Assembly: GCF_014202275.1 (NCBI RefSeq) | Contig: NZ_JACHGF010000021.1 | Span: forward strand, 1-46,961 | Direction of reading: 5' to 3' | Origin: Rhabdobacter roseus | Lineage (GTDB): Bacteria > Bacteroidota > Bacteroidia > Cytophagales > Spirosomataceae | DNA: 46,961 nucleotides | Shown here: positions 44,110 through 46,961 of the stretch, piece by piece | How positions within the stretch are numbered: position 1 is the stretch's first letter | Layout of the letters: each line of letters begins with the position of its first letter | Made by a program: the position numbers and the translations under genes | The notes under the pieces: model-generated | What the model was told of the DNA's origin: nothing | Database searches by the model: none | The model's input: the letters and a program-made list of their open reading frames with translations, nothing else

Positions 44110-45537
44110 TTAAGCTTTTTTTACCTGCGTGTTGCCGCCTGCGCGCAGCGAAATATCCACCGGCTTGTTGGAAACCCAGGCACCAGCCGTAAAGTCAGGA
44201 ATGTCGATGGAGTTGGATCGGTTGGCCACCGACCACTCGCTCAGCGGTCCGATGGCACTCCAGGAGGCCGCATCGTATACGTCCTGGTCGAGCGGGAGGC
44301 CGTTTCGCAGGCAGTCGATGAGGCGCCAGTCCATCAGGAAATCCATACCGCCGTGGCCTCCTACTTGCTTGGCTAGTTCGCCAATGCGCTTGACGATCTC
44401 AGGCTGGTACTTGGTTTCCAAAGCTTTGTATTCTTCGTCCGACAACCACTCGTGTCCCTGAGAGATTCGCTCCGGCAGGGGGTACTTTTGCGCCGTACCC
44501 TTGGTCCCGCTGATCAGGTGCAGGCGCGAGTAGGGCCGGGGTGAAGTTACGTCGTGTTGTAGCATGATCGTCTTCCCCTTGTTGGTTCGGATGGTCGTGG
44601 TGTTCATATTGCCCCGAAAGTTTCCGCCTAAAAAAGGTTGAAAAGTAGCGTCCGAAGCACCTAGCTCCTGGGTACGTTGCTTCAGCATAAAATCATGGCT
44701 ACTCATGGACACAAGGTAGTCCATCTTATCACCCCGATTGACGTCCAGGATTTGGCATATTGGCCCCAGTCCGTGCGTGGGGTACAGATTTCCGTTGCGG
44801 TGGGCGTTCTCGCGCAGGCGCCACAGATCATAGCGCTTGGTTTTATCAAACAATGACTCGTAAATATCGTGAATGTAAGCACCCTCGACGTGCACGATTT
44901 CGCCAAAGTACCCCTGCCGGGCCAGATTGAGCGTAAGGAGTTCAAAAAAATCGTAGCAGCAATTTTCCAGCATCATGCAGTGCTTGCGGGTACGTTCTGA
45001 GGTTTCTACCAACTGCCAGCATTCTTCCAGCGTCACGGCGGCAGGTATTTCTACCGCCACGTGCTTGCCTTGCTCCATGGCGTAGAGTGCCATGGGTGCG
45101 TGCAGGCTCCAGGGCGTACAAATGTATATCAGGTCCAGGTCGTCGCGCTCGCAGAGCTTTTTCCATGCGTCTTCGGTTCCTGTGTACACCGCCGCCTCCG
45201 GGAAGGTGCCTTCCAGTACCTTTTTGGCCGCTGTGGCGTTTTCGGGGCGTACATCACACAGGGCCTTCACCTCCACGTTGGCCAGGTGAACGATCCGTTT
45301 GATGGCACCGGTACCGCGGTTTCCCAAGCCAATGTACCCAATTCGGACGGTGTCGATTTTAGGTGCCGCGTATCCACACATGTTGAACACCTGGCGGTGC
45401 GCACGAGACGCCTGCTTATGAATGGCAGGTAGAGCGGAAGTACCTTTAGGCGTGGTACAACCCGGCAGCAAAGTACCTCCCGCCAAGCCTATGCCGCCCA
45501 AGCTGCTCAGTTTTAAAAATGCTCTTTTTTTCATCAT
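44110..45537 (-). CDS. GH109-type (Gfo/Idh/MocA fold) exported glycosidase
   Basis: 475 residues. The N-terminus ([25 protein letters not shown]) has a hydrophobic export region, and the Gly/Cys pattern may also be lipoprotein-like (PGC). The NAD-binding fold starts at [20 protein letters not shown]. Typical GH109 segments follow: VALEVPA-like [71 protein letters not shown] and [30 protein letters not shown]. Characterised GH109 enzymes remove alpha-N-acetylgalactosamine by an NAD-dependent mechanism. With the NagB-like gene behind it and a LacI regulator in front, the locus probably handles N-acetylated amino sugars. Confidence 0.88.
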   Translation of the reverse strand: MMKKRAFLKLSSLGGIGLAGGTLLPGCTTPKGTSALPAIHKQASRAHRQVFNMCGYAAPKIDTVRIGYIGLGNRGTGAIKRIVHLANVEVKALCDVRPENATAAKKVLEGTFPEAAVYTGTEDAWKKLCERDDLDLIYICTPWSLHAPMALYAMEQGKHVAVEIPAAVTLEECWQLVETSERTRKHCMMLENCCYDFFELLTLNLARQGYFGEIVHVEGAYIHDIYESLFDKTKRYDLWRLRENAHRNGNLYPTHGLGPICQILDVNRGDKMDYLVSMSSHDFMLKQRTQELGASDATFQPFLGGNFRGNMNTTTIRTNKGKTIMLQHDVTSPRPYSRLHLISGTKGTAQKYPLPERISQGHEWLSDEEYKALETKYQPEIVKRIGELAKQVGGHGGMDFLMDWRLIDCLRNGLPLDQDVYDAASWSAIGPLSEWSVANRSNSIDIPDFTAGAWVSNKPVDISLRAGGNTQVKKA

Positions 45538-45675
45538 GTATTAAGCTAAGGGAAGAACATGGCATGAGAGACCAGTAAGACTTTCTTTACTCTGCCGCAA
45601 GCCGTTTTAAGTAGTATTACAAGCAAGTTTAAGTGGTTTTTTCTAATGACAGACTTTTTCTCGGGTAAAAAGTTG

Positions 45676-45689
45676 CGAGAACGTTCTCG
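45676..45689. promoter_or_regulatory. Candidate LacI-type operator
   Basis: The perfect 14-base palindrome CGAGAACGTTCTCG, with the central CG characteristic of LacI/GalR-family sites, lies in the 252-base divergent gap between the GH109 gene and the regulator gene. Its centre is about 108 bases upstream of the regulator ATG and about 145 bases upstream of the GH109 start, so it could control both. The regulator's own promoter is not clear; TTG about 20 bases before TAGTTTG (around 45724-45755) is a weak match. Nothing else is recognised in the gap. Confidence 0.6.
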
Positions 45690-45789
45690 TACATGCTCCA
45701 TAAAGGACTTGCCTTAGGTACTTGCTAAATAGCGGCAAAGGGGGTAGTTTGAGGGCAGGGAAAGGTGTTTCCCGATTCATCGAAGAAGC

Positions 45790-46809
45790 ATGCGTCCTAA
45801 ATATACGACCATCAAGGATATAGCGAAGGCCCTGGATATATCGGTGGCGACTGTTTCACGCGCCTTGCGAGATACCCACGACGTAAGTCCAGAAACTAGA
45901 GATAAAGTACTGGCAGTAGCCGCCGCCTTAAACTATAAACCTAATTTTAACGCCACTGGGCTTGTCCATCAAAGTACCCATCACCTAGGCGTGCTCATCC
46001 CAACCATTACCAATTACTACTTTTCAACGGTGATTACGGGTATGCAGGAGGTAGCTCATCAGCATGGTTTTAACCTTGTTTTGTATTTAACCAATGATTC
46101 GCCGGAGAGGGAGCAAAGGATTGTTCAGAACTTAGTTCGTACGAGCCTGGATGGTTTGCTGGCTTGCGTCTCTTCGCGTGCAGCAGAATACAATCATTTT
46201 CAGGAATTACTGGACGAAAGCATGCCTCTGGTTTTTTTCGATCGCGTACCGGATGACACCATCAAAACGTCGAAAGTAGTGCAGGATGATTATGAGGGCG
46301 CTTTTAAGGCCGTTGAGCACCTGATCCAAAGCGGCTACACAAAAATTGCCCACATTACCGGGCCCAAAGGCCTACAGCTGACAGAGAATAGAGCGCAGGG
46401 ATACCTGGATGCCTTGCGGAAATACAACTTACCCGTCAGGTCCGACTGGCTCATTTACTCGGGTTTCTCCCAGCAAGAGGGAGAAATGGATGCGGAGAAA
46501 TTGCTGGAAAGCCGGGATAGACCCGATGCTGTTTTTGCCGTAAACGATCGAAAAGCGGTGGGAGCTATTTTGGTTTTAAAAAGGAAAGGGATTCGGGTTG
46601 GAAAGGAGATAGGAGTCATGGGTTTTACCAATGACCCAATCTCGGAAATTGTTTCTCCCACCCTATCGACCGTGGCCGAGCCAGCCTATGAACTTGGGAG
46701 AGCGAGCTGCCAACTACTGCTAAACCAGCTCAAAAAAAATACCTTTGTCCAAGAACAGGTAGTACTGCGCAGTCAACTCGTGGCGCGCGCTTCGACGCAA
46801 CGCATATAG
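45790..46809 (+). CDS. LacI/GalR-family transcription regulator
   Basis: 339 residues. The N-terminal helix-turn-helix (TTIKDIAKALDISVATVSRALRDTHDVSPETRDKVLAVAAAL) ends in the hinge helix YKPNFNATGL. The periplasmic-binding-like effector domain starts at HHLGVLIPTITNYYFSTVITGMQEVA and runs to the C-terminus. The hinge residues fit minor-groove insertion at a central CG, as in the palindrome at 45676-45689. It probably represses the divergent GH109-NagB genes and senses a sugar, but the inducer is unknown. Confidence 0.94.
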   Translation: MRPKYTTIKDIAKALDISVATVSRALRDTHDVSPETRDKVLAVAAALNYKPNFNATGLVHQSTHHLGVLIPTITNYYFSTVITGMQEVAHQHGFNLVLYLTNDSPEREQRIVQNLVRTSLDGLLACVSSRAAEYNHFQELLDESMPLVFFDRVPDDTIKTSKVVQDDYEGAFKAVEHLIQSGYTKIAHITGPKGLQLTENRAQGYLDALRKYNLPVRSDWLIYSGFSQQEGEMDAEKLLESRDRPDAVFAVNDRKAVGAILVLKRKGIRVGKEIGVMGFTNDPISEIVSPTLSTVAEPAYELGRASCQLLLNQLKKNTFVQEQVVLRSQLVARASTQRI

Positions 46810-46877
46810 CGGGTCCAGGCCTTTTGCCTATTAGCTGTTTTTTTGGGGCTTGATTTTTAGGGTTGCCTTAAGCAGAG

Positions 46878-46903
46878 CGAGCAGCCTTTTGAGGGGCTGC
46901 TCG
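46878..46903. terminator. Weak hairpin downstream of the LacI-family gene
   Basis: CGAGCAGCC (46878-46886) and GGCTGCTCG (46895-46903), a nine-base stem with loop TTTTGAGG, about 70 bases after the regulator stop. No T-tract follows on either strand. It could be a terminator or the edge of a gene that continues past the window. Confidence 0.35.
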
Positions 46904-46961
46904 TCTGGTTTGATGGTCTCGTGGCGGCTACCTACTTTTCCGGGGGTTGACCCAGTATCAT

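Overview
The window looks like a chromosomal segment of a Bacteroidota bacterium, most likely order Cytophagales (a Spirosomataceae-like organism is a guess from gene content and a GC-rich look). The signs are the 5' end of a 16S rRNA with the Bacteroidota-type start (GGATGAACGCTAGCGGCAGG), promoters of the form TTG-N21-TAnnTTTG, almost no Shine-Dalgarno sequences, and family-typical genes (DUF4175 coiled-coil membrane protein, Big_5 lipoprotein, PD40/OmpA protein, GH109, Bacteroidota-type PurM and YbeY). No phage, insertion sequence, CRISPR array or tRNA was seen.

Layout. 1-320: 5' end of an rrn operon (minus) with a near-perfect promoter. 318-5369: pruA, thrC and a TPR protein. 5370-5800: a gene-free, AT-rich stretch with about ten DnaA-box-like 9-mers, a good candidate for the chromosomal replication origin. 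5802-10807: lipoprotein, methyltransferase, mnmG and ybeY, with a parS-like palindrome upstream of mnmG, again typical of an origin region. 10992-14366: a large DUF4175 protein. 14474-22700: a complete tryptophan operon read on the minus strand as trpL-E-G-D-(Uma2)-C-F-B-(66-aa ORF)-(Dabb)-A. It starts with a textbook attenuator: a 20-residue leader peptide with three consecutive Trp codons and a 17-bp terminator hairpin.

22710-34692: housekeeping and accessory genes (OmpA-like, LOG, purM, Gfo/Idh oxidoreductase, folK, recQ, DUF6454, a GH9 glycosidase, pirin). 34852-37737: gcvP. 37943-38697: a decayed Fic-family gene that has lost exactly its catalytic core, preceded by an array of ATTCACCGCAT repeats. 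38736-43278: small secreted protein, metallophosphoesterase, DUF1573 protein and a histidine kinase/response regulator pair. 43310-46809: an amino-sugar locus, GH109 glycosidase plus a NagB-like deaminase, divergent from a LacI-type regulator with a palindromic operator between them.

Across the whole window the hexamer GGTACT/AGTACC (and the palindrome GGTACC) is strikingly over-represented in genes and in intergenic DNA, including terminator loops: by hand about 29 non-palindromic copies in the first 5.4 kb against about 2.6 expected. This resembles a highly iterated palindrome-type genome signature and is the most unusual global feature seen.
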